DNA from: Phyllostachys edulis
Taxonomy: Eukaryota; Streptophyta; Magnoliopsida; Poales; Poaceae
Direction: 5' to 3'
Length of the DNA stretch: 64,000 nt
Assembly: GCA_036346405.1 (NCBI GenBank)
Contig: CM070562.1
Coordinates: 108,266,999 to 108,330,998, forward strand
Numbering within the stretch: the stretch's first letter is position 1; each line of letters opens with the position of its first letter. The translations under genes and the position numbers were made by a program. Shown here in pieces: positions 10,727-23,152 of this stretch. The notes under the pieces are model-generated. The model searched no databases and was not told the DNA's origin. It saw nothing but the letters and a program-made list of their open reading frames with translations.

Positions 10727-11731
10727 GAGACTGCAACAGAGCAGCAGTGCTAAAGTCATTATTCCTGTCCTAAAAAAAGTATGTTTAATTGTTATTAACG
10801 TTAGTCCCAAATTTGTTTTGCTGCGTTGCTGATCGGCATGGTGCGCTGATTTTTGTAGGAGCGCCGTTTTGCGAGTGAGAAAAGGTTGCCTAAGCTGCCC
10901 GTGAATTCCTCACACAAGTTCGTTTTCTTTTGGTTTGACGTCGTCATTTCATTTCGTCGTTGTGGGGAAAACCCACTACATCAAATATCATCAGGGCATA
11001 AAAATTGTTGCTCGGCAAGATGCAGAATTTGGCAGTCTTTGTAAGAATGCAAGGGACAAGCGATGAAGCGATGTAATTTGGCAGATAATTGTCTGTATAA
11101 CTTACATCAACCACAAGAGGCAATTCCCTCAAGTGACCGGCACCTATCCTATGTTTGTACAATTGGCATTAGTTCAATCCACGGCTCAGTCAGGGCATTA
11201 GTCCAATCCACGGCTCAGTCAGGCCAAACTCCCTATGAACACACCCATCTTACGCATCATATGTACATCACACGACCTAAACTCTGTTGCAGTCAGCAAA
11301 TTAACCTACAGGTCGGTCGATGTGGTGTTCATTCTGCTTGAAAGTGCTATACGCAGTGTCCAGTAGGCTGAATTCCCGCTCCAAAACCCACGACGATTCA
11401 TTCGATTTGGTGGTGCTGATCGTGTACTCACGGAAGTATCCGTTGTGAGTTACGGTATAAACTATAGTCCTGCAAAATTTTACAAGGGTAACAGCAAATA
11501 CAGTGTAACTATTTTTTGCAGCGTTTAGACTCAGAAACAACTGTGGTTCGAAGTCTGGACAGTTACCGGCAATATGCTGCATATGCGAAAGAATGTGTGG
11601 CAAGCATGGATATTTGCATTTCTTACCTCAAAGCAGGAAGTTTCGAAGAGTTTTGGGAATTTTCGACGCTATGTACTACTAAACAGCTGCAATTCCAAAG
11701 GATTAGATTAGCAACAACAATAAGGGTACAA
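10727..11731. repeat. Tandem segmental duplication, right copy
   Basis: Counterpart of 7,690-8,460. The first 235 bp are a relic of the kinase 3' UTR without a kinase gene. The remainder is the real ATG18b 3' end (exons 10 and 11). Confidence 0.85.
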
Positions 11732-14642
11732 AGTGTGGGAGAAAACAGAAGATATTGACTGCACCTCTTGATTACTGCGGGGACAACATTGTGAATAACG
11801 TGATGATTAGCTGGATCTAAAGCATCAGTTATTTTTCCTGGAATTACTGAACTGAGCAATGCATTCGTTTGGTTCCTGAAAAGTGGAGTACATCAAACCA
11901 GGTCCATAGAAATGGTTCACAAATTATCAATAGCTGAGCAGGAAATGCAACCTTCCGTTTCTAGCAACATCAAGGAAAAACATGTGCAAAGAGCCTGATG
12001 AACTTGTGGCAACAAGAACATCAGGCAGATCAATACACGGCCCAAATGAGAGTGAATAGATCGTTGATGGGTATGTTCCCCGCCGAAAACTATGTGACTG
12101 TTGAATTACAAACATAAAAAGAGATTAAGAGCTCATTGTCTAATTGGTTGCACAGGAGAAAAGTCAATGATTAATGTTCACTTCACCTTGGTTGCTTGTG
12201 CCACGAGATGTACTCTAATAATAGTACCCTTTTCAGAAGCCGTTGCCAGGTACATGCCATTGGAAGAAAATGACATTGTAGCTAATGGAGACTGATGAGC
12301 GTCTATCTGTTGGTTAATTACACACACAAAATCAGTGAAAAAATAGAACAGAAAGAAAAAGAAGACGCAGTTAACTTCAGATTGCTAGGGTCCTCTCTGG
12401 AGAACTTGGATGTGAACTTATAACTAGGATAATCTCGACCCTCCTAAGATATGCTTTTCCAAAAACATACGGTTCTAAAAGAATCAAAGTTGCCCCCATT
12501 TTGTACAGAGAAACTCAAAGCTGCCATCTACTGGCTTTTGGTCTATGTGGTTTATGGCAGAAGATTAAGCCTCCAAAGTTGACTGAGAAATGTAGGAAAA
12601 CAAATCATGTCTTGAGAGTTATTCATATTATGATACAAATGTCAGAAAAAATAGATAAAAAAGAATGGTTTTTGCCCTTTCACTGGGCATATCAATAAAT
12701 ATGTTTCATGCCACAACAGTTACATAACCATTGCCTTTTCTTCTATGATTTGAAAAGGCAGTAAGAGATCCTAAATAGTCAATGAACTGCAATGGGCTTT
12801 TAAAGTGATGCATGCCAACAAAGATCCAGGGCCTGGTATACAGTAAATCCGTAAATGTAATTATGTCTGCGCAGACGAGGGAGAAAAATCACAACATGGA
12901 CGGATCCAAACCTATTGGAGCCAATATAAGACAAGGAAACAGCAAATTTAAATTTAAATTACCTGACATATTAATTCAGGTTCAGATGCTTTATACACTA
13001 AAGTGGATCCTTTGGATGTGCTTGCTGGGATAGCCAAATAACACCCTTCTGAATTAGGAGCAAATGCACAAAGACCTGATATTTAAATGTTAACAGAATT
13101 AGCAGCAAATATGGCAAGCAAAAACATATCGAGAATGCTTAATGGTTCCCCCCCCCCCAGCTTCTCCAACTTGATTGTCGGGAATATTTTTATGAGTTAT
13201 TATTTAAAACATGTGGTAAAAGAACAGCAGTAGGATGCTTACCTTTTGTATTGGGCACTGTTTCAATTTCTTCCAATATAGTAATGCTATTTAGATCGTA
13301 AATAAAAGTCTTGTCCTGCAATACAACAACAAGCCTGCACATAATGTGACAACCATTTTATGAAGAACACTGAGAATAAAAGTATGCACAAGATCCCTTG
13401 TCCAGAACATGATTGGCACACATCAATTAATTTCAAAAAACTTTATGTGATCGCAGAAACTAATAAATAGAAGGAAGCATCTAATTTAGTGTCATGGTCT
13501 CCGAGGGCATTGTTAATTATAATGAACCAGCACAAGTGCACTTCTCAGATCGCAACATGAAAAAAAAAGTATACAGAAGATACAGGTCTTGGATGTGCTC
13601 AGTCAAACTAGAGGTAAACATACAGGTCATGGAACCACTAGTGCACATAACTAGTGCCTATGTAATGCAGTCTCTTTTAGACAGAAGATTGGTGGCGCAC
13701 CTCCTTCTACTTAATCGGACAGCCAAAATTGAAGTCTTAAAGTTCAGATCTTTCTTTGTGGCACCTGTGTTGGTATTGAACAGGCAAAGGCGGCGAGGAG
13801 ACAACGCCGGCTGCAAAAGGAAATTTGACAGTTAACCGGTGAATTCATCCATGTTAAATTCAACAAGTCAAGCACACGACAGGAACAAATCAAACCCAAA
13901 AACAAGGAAAAATGCCTGAGGTACCTGTTCACCGGTTCCGACTACAGCAATAAGGCTTGTACCAAAATACATTTCGACAATGTTTAATCCTCCGAGATCT
14001 GCAAATTCAGCAGAAGTGCATAAACACCTTAGCTTCTTATGACAGTATTACAGAACTCTCTCCACAGTACAATGGCCAACTAATGTGCTGACAGCAAGAG
14101 ATTACAGTGTTATTTGGTTGTAGCCTATATAAATGCACGATGATTATAACCTGGCTGCCTCATGCAGGTACCATAAAGTAACCTTGTTCAGCTAAGCATC
14201 CTACTGGGAGTTCGCCGTTCTTACATTCAACAAGCAATCTGTGGTGCATTCTATTCTGCCCTAACACGATGTGCCAAAATTACTTGTTCTACCATTGGAT
14301 ATTTGCAATAAACAATGAACAGCGCTAAGGAGGGAGAGGATGGGAAAGAAAAGAAGGGTCTTTGAAGAAGTCTTACTGTTCTCGTAGCAGAGCCTCCCAG
14401 TCAGGGCATCGAAAATCTTGAATCCATCCTTCGTCCCGACAGAAAACATGCTGTAATCATCCGATACCCAGAATTAGAGCTCTCGCTCGCCGAATCCGAC
14501 CGAGGAAAAAAAACTCCCAAATTCACCACCGCCGCCCCCCGTAATCGATCACGAAAGGAGACTCCGCTGCTTCTCTCTCATACCTGTTGTCCTGATTGAA
14601 GGAGGCGCTGAGAATCTGGGACGGGGAGGAGCTGCTCGCCAT
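11301..14642 (-). CDS. ATG18b: ATG18b-type autophagy PROPPIN (WD-repeat phosphoinositide-binding protein)
   Basis: Eleven exons join in frame with GT..AG introns (plus coordinates, in transcript order): 14584-14642, 14377-14450, 13925-13998, 13701-13810, 13243-13334, 12963-13075, 12187-12306, 11952-12097, 11765-11875, 11627-11686, 11301-11469. They sum to 1,128 bases, 375 residues plus TAA. The ATG opens MASSSSPSQILSASFNQDN, as in other ATG18 proteins. WD-propeller stretches follow in family order: VGTKDGFKIFDALTGRLCYE, GGLNIVEMYFGTSLIAVVGT, LSPRRLCLFNT, RLVVVLQDKTFIYDL. The key motif is intact (SHSFRRGTYPS, FRRG at residues 218-221); in this family FRRG binds PI3P and PI(3,5)P2. The product should act on autophagic membranes. 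The short C-terminus without extra domains fits the b-type. No damage was seen. Confidence 0.93.
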
Positions 14643-15295
14643 CGCCAAACGAAGAATCTGTCTTTGTTCTCCGGATTCGATTCTGGGAGGCGAAAGTTTC
14701 GATTTTTTTATTCGCAGCGGTTAAAGGTTAAAGGGAAGTTTTGTTGCGCTTGCCGTCCTCTTTTTTCGTAAGAAAGGGGGGGGGGGGGATAGTAAGCAGG
14801 CAAACAAAGAATATATCTGGAACAAAAAAGGGAAACAATCTAGATGGAAGCGCGGAGCAACCAAACCTGACGCTTAATTGGATAGCACACTAGCCGGAGG
14901 GTATCCCGACGAAATCGACGAACGATGAGGGTTGCCTTTGACGCCTTGATGTTGCTCGCAGCTCACGGTGCTCACCGCCGCCGCCGATTTCCAGACGAGG
15001 CGGCCGACCTCACCCTAGGGCGCCCCCAAATCAGCGCGCAGGCACGGAGGAGAAGACGAAACGGGAGCACGCAGCTTAGGAGCAGGACGGGGCGAGAGGG
15101 AGGAGGAAAGGAGGGCGGGTGGCGGCGCAGGCGCGGCGGATTGAGGGATTGAGGAAGAGGCCGGCGACGGCTAGATGGGCGTGCGATGGGATCTTGCCTG
15201 CATTGTAGATTTGTAGCGGATAAAAAGAGATATTAGGAGCTTCTTTCAACAGAGAAACGAATTGTAAGTTGAGTATGTTGTATAATCCTGAAGGA
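14643..15295. other. ATG18b upstream region and promoter
   Basis: Holds the presumed 5' UTR and promoter of ATG18b (reading left), a G run at about 14,777-14,788, and a GC-rich patch at 14,920-15,180 with no convincing exon on either strand. No TATA box was assigned. Confidence 0.4.
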
Positions 15296-18200
15296 ATTTT
15301 TTTATTAATTAAACTTTTATTAATTTTTATTTTAAAGTTAACCTCCCGCGCAGTTTATTTCCAATTATGACACTTTTGGTCACGCCACCACTCGTGACAT
15401 GACAAAATAACACTGTCACGCTGGGGCATACTCTTATTACGTGAGGACTCGGGATCGGACCCGTCTCAAGCTAAGTGATTACGCTAAAAGCACAACACTT
15501 AACGAGAGACGAAAACGATTCCGAGTGACCGGATGTCTCATGTTAGCTCCTAAGGGTCAGTGGCTAACATCCACATATCCAAACACAACGTTACAATCAC
15601 ATCCATGCACAATCGTACAAGAGAATAGAACATTATGGTCCAATTTTGTATATGTGGGCCGATCGGCCAAAAGTAAACACAAGGGAATAAATCGCAGCGG
15701 AAGATAAACTTGGAAATAAAAGAGAAAGAGCCGAGTTGGCATATCCAAACGCACAAGCAACCAATTGGGGTTAAAGTCGTAGCGTCTGAAGTACTTAACC
15801 CAATTGAACGACTTCTCACCTGCAACATGGACAATACAACTGAGTACAAAAATATACTCGCAAGACTTACGTGTAGCAAGTTTTTCATTGAGATAAACGA
15901 TATAGATTCAAATTGCCATTTGTAAAACATTTTAGAAACATTATATAACAGTAGGTAATCCCAAATTTATGATCAACAACAGTAGATACTCCAAATATAA
16001 TCAACATACAAACTTCCCGTTCGTGACACAATTCATTCCTTAACAAATCAACATGCGAACTTCCTGTTCGTGATAAAATTTCAGATCTAAACAAACTAAC
16101 ATAATGACATTACATTTCTAACCATAACCCAACTTAATTTCCCATAAACTAACTGTACATGCTTTCCCACAAGTGATGTCCATAACTAGGGACACGGCTA
16201 TTCGAATAGATTTAGTTCTCTGCAAAGTTGTACAGGTTTACCCACACGGTATGAATACCTCGTACTGTCGCCATACACTCTTCCGAAGGAGTGTGACTGA
16301 GATATCATAACGAGGCCATTACAATGTTATATGCTAACTATCAAACCACCCGAGAATGTATACCATGGCAGGCTATCGTGCGTGCTAGAACCATGGCTAA
16401 CCCCGTTGTGTAAGTAAGTCCCTTGCGCAGCAATCCTGCATACGTAAAAGACCCTTAAGGACAAGAAAAGAAAAGTATAACATGCCCCCACTAGATTGAC
16501 AAGAGAGTCATCAGACCTAGACAACAACAATTGCCAATCTAATTGTGTTTTGATAGCTAACACACAACAAATTAATAAGCCAAGCCTTCGCCATTATCCC
16601 GACGTGTGGTTGTACGTAAGACTTGGTTCATCACACCACAGACCGGTCCTCAAATACCCAAACGGGGCTACGCAAATCTGGGACCACCCCTTCATCACCC
16701 TATCACCCATACAAGTTCAACACACAACAATAACCCATCCAACAAGTTCATAATAATCAGATTCGAAGATCTGGACATTTCCCTCAAATTCAACATAATC
16801 AAATCCATATAATCCTCAAATTTTATCAAGATTCGATTCAATCCATCGACCGATGGACTAGCTCCATCAACTGCTTTCGGCTATAACTACTAGCATGGCT
16901 AAGCATCGTTCTACAAATTAGCAAACAAACCCATATAACATATAACCTTAATCATTCAAAAAACAGGAGTAATCAACATTCAAAGGAAGGCTAATGCAGC
17001 AAAAGGATATAGCTAAACTACTCATTTGACATACAAGTAATTGAAATTAAGCAATGCATAGAATACTTGAAAATCAACATAGGTAGTTTTCAAAATTAAC
17101 AGGAGCAACATGCATCAAAGGATGAAACTACTTGCCTTTGCTATGGATGGTCCATGTGCTACTGCAAATCACTCTCGATTACACTTGTACCTTCGTCAAC
17201 TATCGAAAGAACGAGAAACATCGAATAAGAGTAATAACACCGAAAACATCCAAAAATTCAAAATCATCACAAATGCATGAAAATTATATAGTGGGTAGAT
17301 CATGATTTCAGATGAATTTAGGTGAAAGATTCATTCCATTTGAATTTAGTATGTGGGAGTTATAGAAGTTTGAAAAATCAAATTTTCTGGAAAATCCAGA
17401 AAAATCCAATCGGCTACTGTTCATCCTAATTTAATTATATGGCCAAAATTTGTACAGAGGTGGTGGGAAAAAGGATTACATAGATAAATAGAGAATAATT
17501 TTATAAGACCAAAATAACTGAGTTTATCTCATTTTGAGTTTTTGTGATTTAGTTATTAATTTTCAAAGTTAAAAGTCTTTTCTAGTTCAAAAATAACTCA
17601 GTTTTGGATCACTCTCCACAAAATATATTTTCTGTGACAGTGAGTAGTTTAAAACCTATTTTAAAACAAAGTTCTCTTGAAATGAAAATTATCAAAATTG
17701 GTTTCATTGTTTTGGAGTTAAAAAGATTTAGTTATGCATTTTTGAAGTTAACACCATTTTTAGTGTACAAATAAATGTTTTCCAGATTTTCTAACGCAAT
17801 TAATACTTTTTGCTACCGATAACCATTTTAGCTTCAGTCACTGACGGTGGGGTCCAAAGCACAGTACCAACTCTCATTTGAATTCAGAATCCAAAACTAA
17901 CTGGCACGTGGGGCCCAACGGTCATACTCTCCTAGCCATTCACTAACTCAGCCACCACACGGGCCCACTGTCATCCGGTCAAAACTAAACCAGGTTCTTT
18001 AACTCCTCACTTTCTGTGTAAGGGCCCACAAGTCGGTGAAACACTAACACATTTAGACAGCCATTAATACTATAAGCAATGATTAGCGCTAATCCAAACG
18101 GGATTTGGTTAATTAATACGCTATGGTTACTGTCGAAAATTCCGACAACATAGAGGAGGGCGAAGCTGCGGCGTTGCTACGCTCGCCGGCGGCAAGTGGA

Positions 18201-20064
18201 GGCCGGAGGGTGCATAGGCCGTGGCAAAATGGAAAGACAAAAGCAAGGGCTATCTTTCGGTGGTGTCGCTGCCGGCGGAGGGGCACGGTCTCGCGCCGGT
18301 GACAAAGTTGAGTGGAGGAGGCAGCTTAGGCGCTAACGAAGCTTGACGTAGAGGCCTCCCCGGGGAAAACTGGTGCTGGATCCGGACCCCTTAGGCTCCT
18401 GCAACTTCTCTGGTTCGGCGAGGAGAACAAGGGCCTTCGTCTTCAGCTCCGGCGGCACTAGAATGCGGCGCCAACAACACTTGCATGGTGGCGGTTCCAA
18501 GTTAGGCCAGGAGCTTCAGCAAAAACAGGTGGAAAAAGCTCAGGGGATCCTCGAGATGATTCCAGAGGGTGGAATCACTGAGGGACTCACCTCGCCGATG
18601 TCGAGGAAGAAAATGGGGTTTTCGACCTAAAAGGGGAAGCTTCAAAAACTGGATGCTCCTGTGATTAAAGTTCAAAATTGAATGAGGGGAAAACAACACA
18701 ACGCTCCAGCACAAGAACTGATGCGCCTAGGGGTGGATGATACTCACTGGTGACGCCGATGACGCAGTGAAGCTCCATGGACCGCGCTCTGACGACACGG
18801 AGGACGCGTCGATGTTCCGGGCGCTAGAGGCAATAACAACAACCAACAGGAGCAGGGAAGAACACGGCTAGTAAAGTGGAACAAGAGGGACAAGATAACG
18901 AGTACCCTACCCGAGAAGAATGGTGGCTAGAGCATCCTTCTCTTCCTCGACCAGGAAGAGAAGTGAGCAATTGGAGAGGCATCGAAGGGGTTTAATGCTC
19001 AGGCATGGACGGAAAGGAAGCGATGTGAAGAGGAGATGCTCACAGATTGGCCAAGGAGGGCAGTGCATCATGACGTTGACGGATGCGCGGCAGCATGCGG
19101 CGGCGACGTGGCGCGCCGTTTCTACCCGAGGTGGAAGATGACCCTGGCGCGGTGGGGCCTGCTGGCAGAGACACAAAGATGAACGGGTGCGGCGCAGTCA
19201 AGTGGTGCGATGGGAGCTGTGTTGTGTGGGCCATACAATCTAAAAATAGACAGCCAGGATTGCGTGGCCGTTCGGACTGGTCCAATCGGCCCAATCAATA
19301 AGGGCCATTCGATCTAAATTGGACGGGCAGGATTTGAGTGGTCGTTCGGATGGTCCGAACGGCCCACTCCATTTGAGCCCTCCGATCAGGATTTGACGGT
19401 CTGTGTGCGAGTGCGTTTCAGACCGATGCGGGCGATGCATCGGGCTCGAGCCAGGTGAACAGTGCTTGAGCCCAAGCTTTGAATTCAGTTTGACCGGGGC
19501 TTTATAAATAGAAATAAAATTCTAAAAATTACAAAAAATTTTATAGGGGTTCCTAGGACATCCTAGTACTCAAATAAAATCTCAAACTTCAATGTTCAAG
19601 ACTTAATTTGAATAATTTAAATTCAAACCTGAATTAGGTTATTGATTTGTGTTTGAATTTTCTGTGGGTTGAATCGAGTTCCAAAAATTTTGGAAAAAAT
19701 ATATTAATTCATGATAAATATTATAGTATTTGAATAAATTATTTCCAAAAGATGGAACAAAATTTTTTGTTCTTGTTTTCTCCTGGAGCTTAGATTTAAG
19801 TTGTAGGTTTAAACTTGTTTGAGATTTTTCAAGTGCAATAAATTATGCAAAAGTTTCCAAAATATCATTCGTGTTGATAAGATGCATACTAAATCTCATT
19901 AATTAACTTGGGGATGTTACATGCCACGCCATGGGTGGTGGCATGACAATATGTTTTGTCACGTCACGGGTGGTGGCGTGACCAAAAGGGTCAGAATTGG
20001 AAATAAAGTGCGCCGAGGGTTAACTTTAAAATAAAAAGGTTAATTAATAAAAAAAAAGTTCTCC
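15296..20064. mobile_element. Block bounded by about 125-bp inverted repeats (possible MULE-like carrier)
   Basis: The left arm (15296-15421) and right arm (19940-20064) are imperfect inverted repeats. They share TTAATTAA, then AAAGTTAACC, TTTATTTCCAATT and GGTCACGCCACCAC. No target duplication was found, so the exact ends are uncertain. The interior is non-coding and LTR-like, with a GC-rich patch. Long inverted arms suggest a Mutator-like or fold-back carrier, which is an inference. Confidence 0.55.
15422..19921 (-). mobile_element. LTR-like interior of the inverted-repeat block
   Basis: On the minus strand the segment opens TGTAACATCCCC, a common start for grass gypsy LTRs, and runs through long AT-rich non-coding sequence typical of such LTRs. 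The far end is unclear (TATGCCCCA or GCGTGACA), and no 5-bp target site matches. A 47-bp tandem pair lies at about 16,002-16,095. The GC-rich part 18,130-19,230 shows no recognisable protein. Confidence 0.4.
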
Positions 20065-20204
20065 TAGAGGTGGCTAGATGGTCACACGGACGGCCGAGAG
20101 ACGGCTTGGATCAGATGTATGGTATGAGCCTGCCATGTTATGAATAGTGCTCAGCCGACTTGGTCAGTATAACTCGCACTAAGACAACCCATTAGGCCTA
20201 TTCA

Positions 20205-20208
<4 letters not shown>

Positions 20209-20288
<80 letters not shown>
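20209..20288. repeat. (TA)n microsatellite, left of Micron-like copy 2
   Basis: About 80 bases of pure TA. Confidence 0.97.
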
Positions 20289-20293
<5 letters not shown>

Positions 20294-20658
20294 AAATGGT
20301 ATGGTACTCATGGAGATGCATTTCACCTCTCATATACCACTTAGATCGTATGATGATACCTCTTTATCAATTTGAGTATACTCCAATAATGATTATAAGA
20401 TACCCCAAAGTGAGTTGCATAAAAAATTTCATGAAAATCCACTTTTTATACCAAAATCCGTGTATATACTTCTTTTATATATGAAAAAGGGTATATAGCA
20501 AAAATAAAGGGCTCTAATGAAAATTTTCAATTAAGTCGCATTGGAGTATCTTATAATTGGTATTTAAGTATACTGAAAGTGATAAAGAAGTATAATATAT
20601 TCATTTAAGTGGTATATTAGAAGTGGGAGTACATACTTCCAAGAGTACGAAACGGGTG

Positions 20659-20660
<2 letters not shown>
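20289..20660. mobile_element. Micron-like element, copy 2
   Basis: About 372 bp with (TA)n on the left (20209-20288) and (AT)n on the right (20661-20690). Its core matches copy 1. Imperfect terminal inverted repeats of about 45 bases read TACTCATGGAGATGCA... on the left and, reversed, TACTCTTGGAAGTATG... on the right; both run into ATATACCACTTA. No reading frame. Confidence 0.85.
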
Positions 20661-20692
<32 letters not shown>

Positions 20693-20702
20693 GTGTGTGT
20701 GT
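20661..20702. repeat. (AT)n followed by (GT)n
   Basis: Thirty bases of AT, then a short GT run. Confidence 0.95.
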
Positions 20703-20764
20703 TTTACAATTTTCATATGCATTTTTTGAATTTTACACATTTTTCTACATTTTTGGGATTTTTC

Positions 20765-21014
20765 CTGATTTTTTTTGAATTTTTGGGCCTAACGGGCGAA
20801 GTGGGTCGACATGGGCCCATTGGGCTAAATGGGCTCGGGCCGGCACGGCACGGCTCGAAAGGCCGTCAGACCGTGCCTGGGCTGCCTTGCCGACATGTGG
20901 ACCAACACGGCACGACTCGTTTAGTTCACGGGCCAGAATGGGTCGTGCCTAATCGGGCTGTACCGGCACGGGCCCATGCCATGTCGGGCCGGGCCGCCCA
21001 TTTGGCCACCACTA
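20765..21014. mobile_element. Dart-like hAT right-end fragment
   Basis: A GGGC/GCCC-rich stretch with many copies of CGGGC ends GCCCATTTGGCCACCACTA. Its reverse complement, TAGTGGTGGCCAAATGGGC, closely resembles the end reported for rice nDart/aDart hAT elements. The left end is gone, lost toward the microsatellite. It abuts the copia LTR that follows. Confidence 0.65.
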
Positions 21015-21312
21015 TATAATTGATTTCGCGTTGCGACGAACGAATCTCTCAACTCACAAATAATAAATAATAGACAAGAACACATGGATATAGTCGAGCC
21101 TTATGTCTTTATTGATCTCTTTGTCCGTAGACTTGTGTATACAATGAAAACCTCATGCCCCCTTTATATAGGAGGAGGTTTCACTTCATGCATGACTAAG
21201 CAATATGATACTAAATTAACTAATGAACCTTGTGAGCCGACAACCCCTAATGAGCCTTTATTTAGGTAGAATGTTCACACATAATCGGGCATCGGGAATG
21301 TACTGATATACA
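21015..21312 (-). repeat. Copia 3' LTR (element sense)
   Basis: Matches 30535-30841. Its right edge GATATACA gives an LTR start of TGTATATC on the minus strand. The last few bases at the left are lost beside the hAT fragment. Confidence 0.7.
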
Positions 21313-21470
21313 ATACTCCCCTCAGATACTTTGCCAACGTCATGCTCATGCCTCATTAAAAACTTCTTCCGAAAAGTCCACACATAATCGGGCCTCGAAA
21401 ACGAACTGATATACAGCACTCCCCTCGGACACTTTGCCAACGTCATGATCACGCCTAATTAATTTTTTTT
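21276..21470. repeat. 103-bp partial tandem duplication over the LTR edge and polypurine tract
   Basis: CACATAATCGGGC..CG.GAA at 21278 recurs at 21381. Each copy is followed by ACTGATATACA and CTCCCCTC.GA.ACTTTGCCAACGTCATG, so the LTR start and the polypurine tract are both doubled. Confidence 0.8.
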
Positions 21471-21781
21471 CGAAAACCTAGTAGGGAAAACGATAAGAGG
21501 AAAAGAGTCCAAGCTCGTGTTCTTGCCATTGCACATGCTACCCCATTAAAAACATTCGAATAAGAAAACTCATTGGCCATTGGGACAAACTCAAATAAGG
21601 AAAAAAGAGTACAACATATGTTCATCCAATGATGAATATATATGAAGATCATATATTTCCTCTTGAAGACAACAACTCTTTGTGTCTTCATTACCACGGA
21701 CAAGTTTCTCAAAACTTGGTTCTGGCAAGGCTTTAATAAACAAATCCGCAAGATACTCACTTGATTGTATTTTTTGTATTA

Positions 21782-22560
21782 CTATATTCTCATTTTTCTA
21801 CTGCTTTTATTGGTAGAAATGTTAGGGAGTATATACTTTGTCATATGTGTCTTGACATAGCTATTATTCATTTGTGCAATGCAAGCTGCATTATCCTCAT
21901 GGAGGACTGTAGGAGTTTTATCCACCTCTACACCACAAAACTCTTGGATATGGTGAGCTAGTCTTCTAAGCCATAATGCATTCTCGAGTTGTCTCATATA
22001 GTACAATGATCTCAGCACGATTAGTTGTCGTAGCAACAATCGATTGTTGCTACAGATCTCTAAGAGAGTTGTAGAACCACTTAGAAAGACATTCAGTCTG
22101 TGACTTGACAATGTGGGGATCAGAAAGATAGTCAGCGTCTGAGTAACCCTTCAACCTTGTATATTGACCCTTTGGATAAAAAAAAGTCCAAGATCAGTTG
22201 TACAACTAAGGTACCTGTCTACTACCTGAGGATTCCCTTAATTATGTTCTAATGTCTCTTCATAGACTCAGAACTATATCTTGTCAAACAATTTACTGCA
22301 AATGCAATATCAGCTCTGGTATAATTGACAAGGTATAACAATGCTCCAATAGCATTTAAATAAGGGTTTTTGGGCCCTGATGTATATTCATTCTCTCGTC
22401 TAGGTCCATATGGATCTTTCTCCCCTTCTAGTGACCTAACGATCATGGGTGTACCCAAATGGATGAGATTTATCAAGATAAAATCTCTCCAACACTTTCT
22501 TGGTGTAGGTGGTCTGATGCAGAAATATGTCTCCAAGCAAATTTTCAATCTGTAACCCAA
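21782..22560 (-). pseudogene. Copia RNase H and end of reverse transcriptase
   Basis: At 22249-22560 the minus strand reads YLNAIGALLYLVNYTRADIA followed by FAVNCLTRYSS, the classic copia stretch after the RT. At 21782-22111 it reads CGVEVDKTPTVLHEDNAACI and then VKTHMTKYI, matching copia RNase H. Stops and frame changes between the pieces show it is dead. Confidence 0.85.
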
Positions 22561-22867
22561 TTATTTGGTTTCACCCAAATATTTCATCTCGAATTCCGTC
22601 TTTAAGTATGAGCTTGCTTCGAGAATGTCTTTCGTGTTTCCGATTATGTTCAAGCCATCGAACTATACATAGATGATGCAAAATTCATTCTTGTATTTCT
22701 TTATGAACACACAAGAACATACTTCATTAATTATGTATCCCTTTTATAAAAGGAATTTACTCAGACGGTTGTACCACATACGACTTACCTGCTTCAACCC
22801 GTACAACGACTTTTGCAACTTAACACTATACATGTTGTGATATTTCTCGCTCATACATGGGACTTTT

Positions 22868-23093
22868 GGTGTGTTTGGTTACTTGTACCAAGTGGTATAT
22901 GTATGGGTTCAAGAAAATAGTAATCCATGTGATTGGTTGCTTGAATGAAATCATCTCATCCTAGTTGGTGGGATACAGATTTGTAGAATATTATCTCTAG
23001 ATGCTGAACCATCTCGTTCACCTAAAACAATGGAACCACATGGTACAAAACCATCCCATCCCATTCAACTTCATCCCACCAACCAAACACACC
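22868..23093. mobile_element. Tourist-like (PIF/Harbinger) MITE, 226 bp, in copia pol
   Basis: Ends GGTGTGTTTGGTT and AACCAAACACACC are perfect 13-bp inverted repeats. Flanks are TTT on the left and TTT(A) on the right, compatible with a TWA target. It interrupts the copia reverse transcriptase. Confidence 0.85.
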
Positions 23094-23152
23094 TTTAGTC
23101 ACTCTGGAATCTCCATCAAGATTTCAGAATCTAGTGACCTATAAATATGCAG

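Noticed and set aside
18373..19301. Open frames in the GC-rich patch of the inverted-repeat block
   Set aside because: Proline/arginine-rich low-complexity readings on both strands, no family match, inside transposon-like DNA.
15413..19921. Clean solo LTR (TGTCACG...GTTACA)
   Set aside because: The two flanks (aacac and tgcca) do not match, and one end overlaps the inverted repeat, so only an LTR-like segment is claimed.
22640..22690. Copia YVDD catalytic motif
   Set aside because: The expected place reads with a stop and changed residues, so no functional RT core is claimed.
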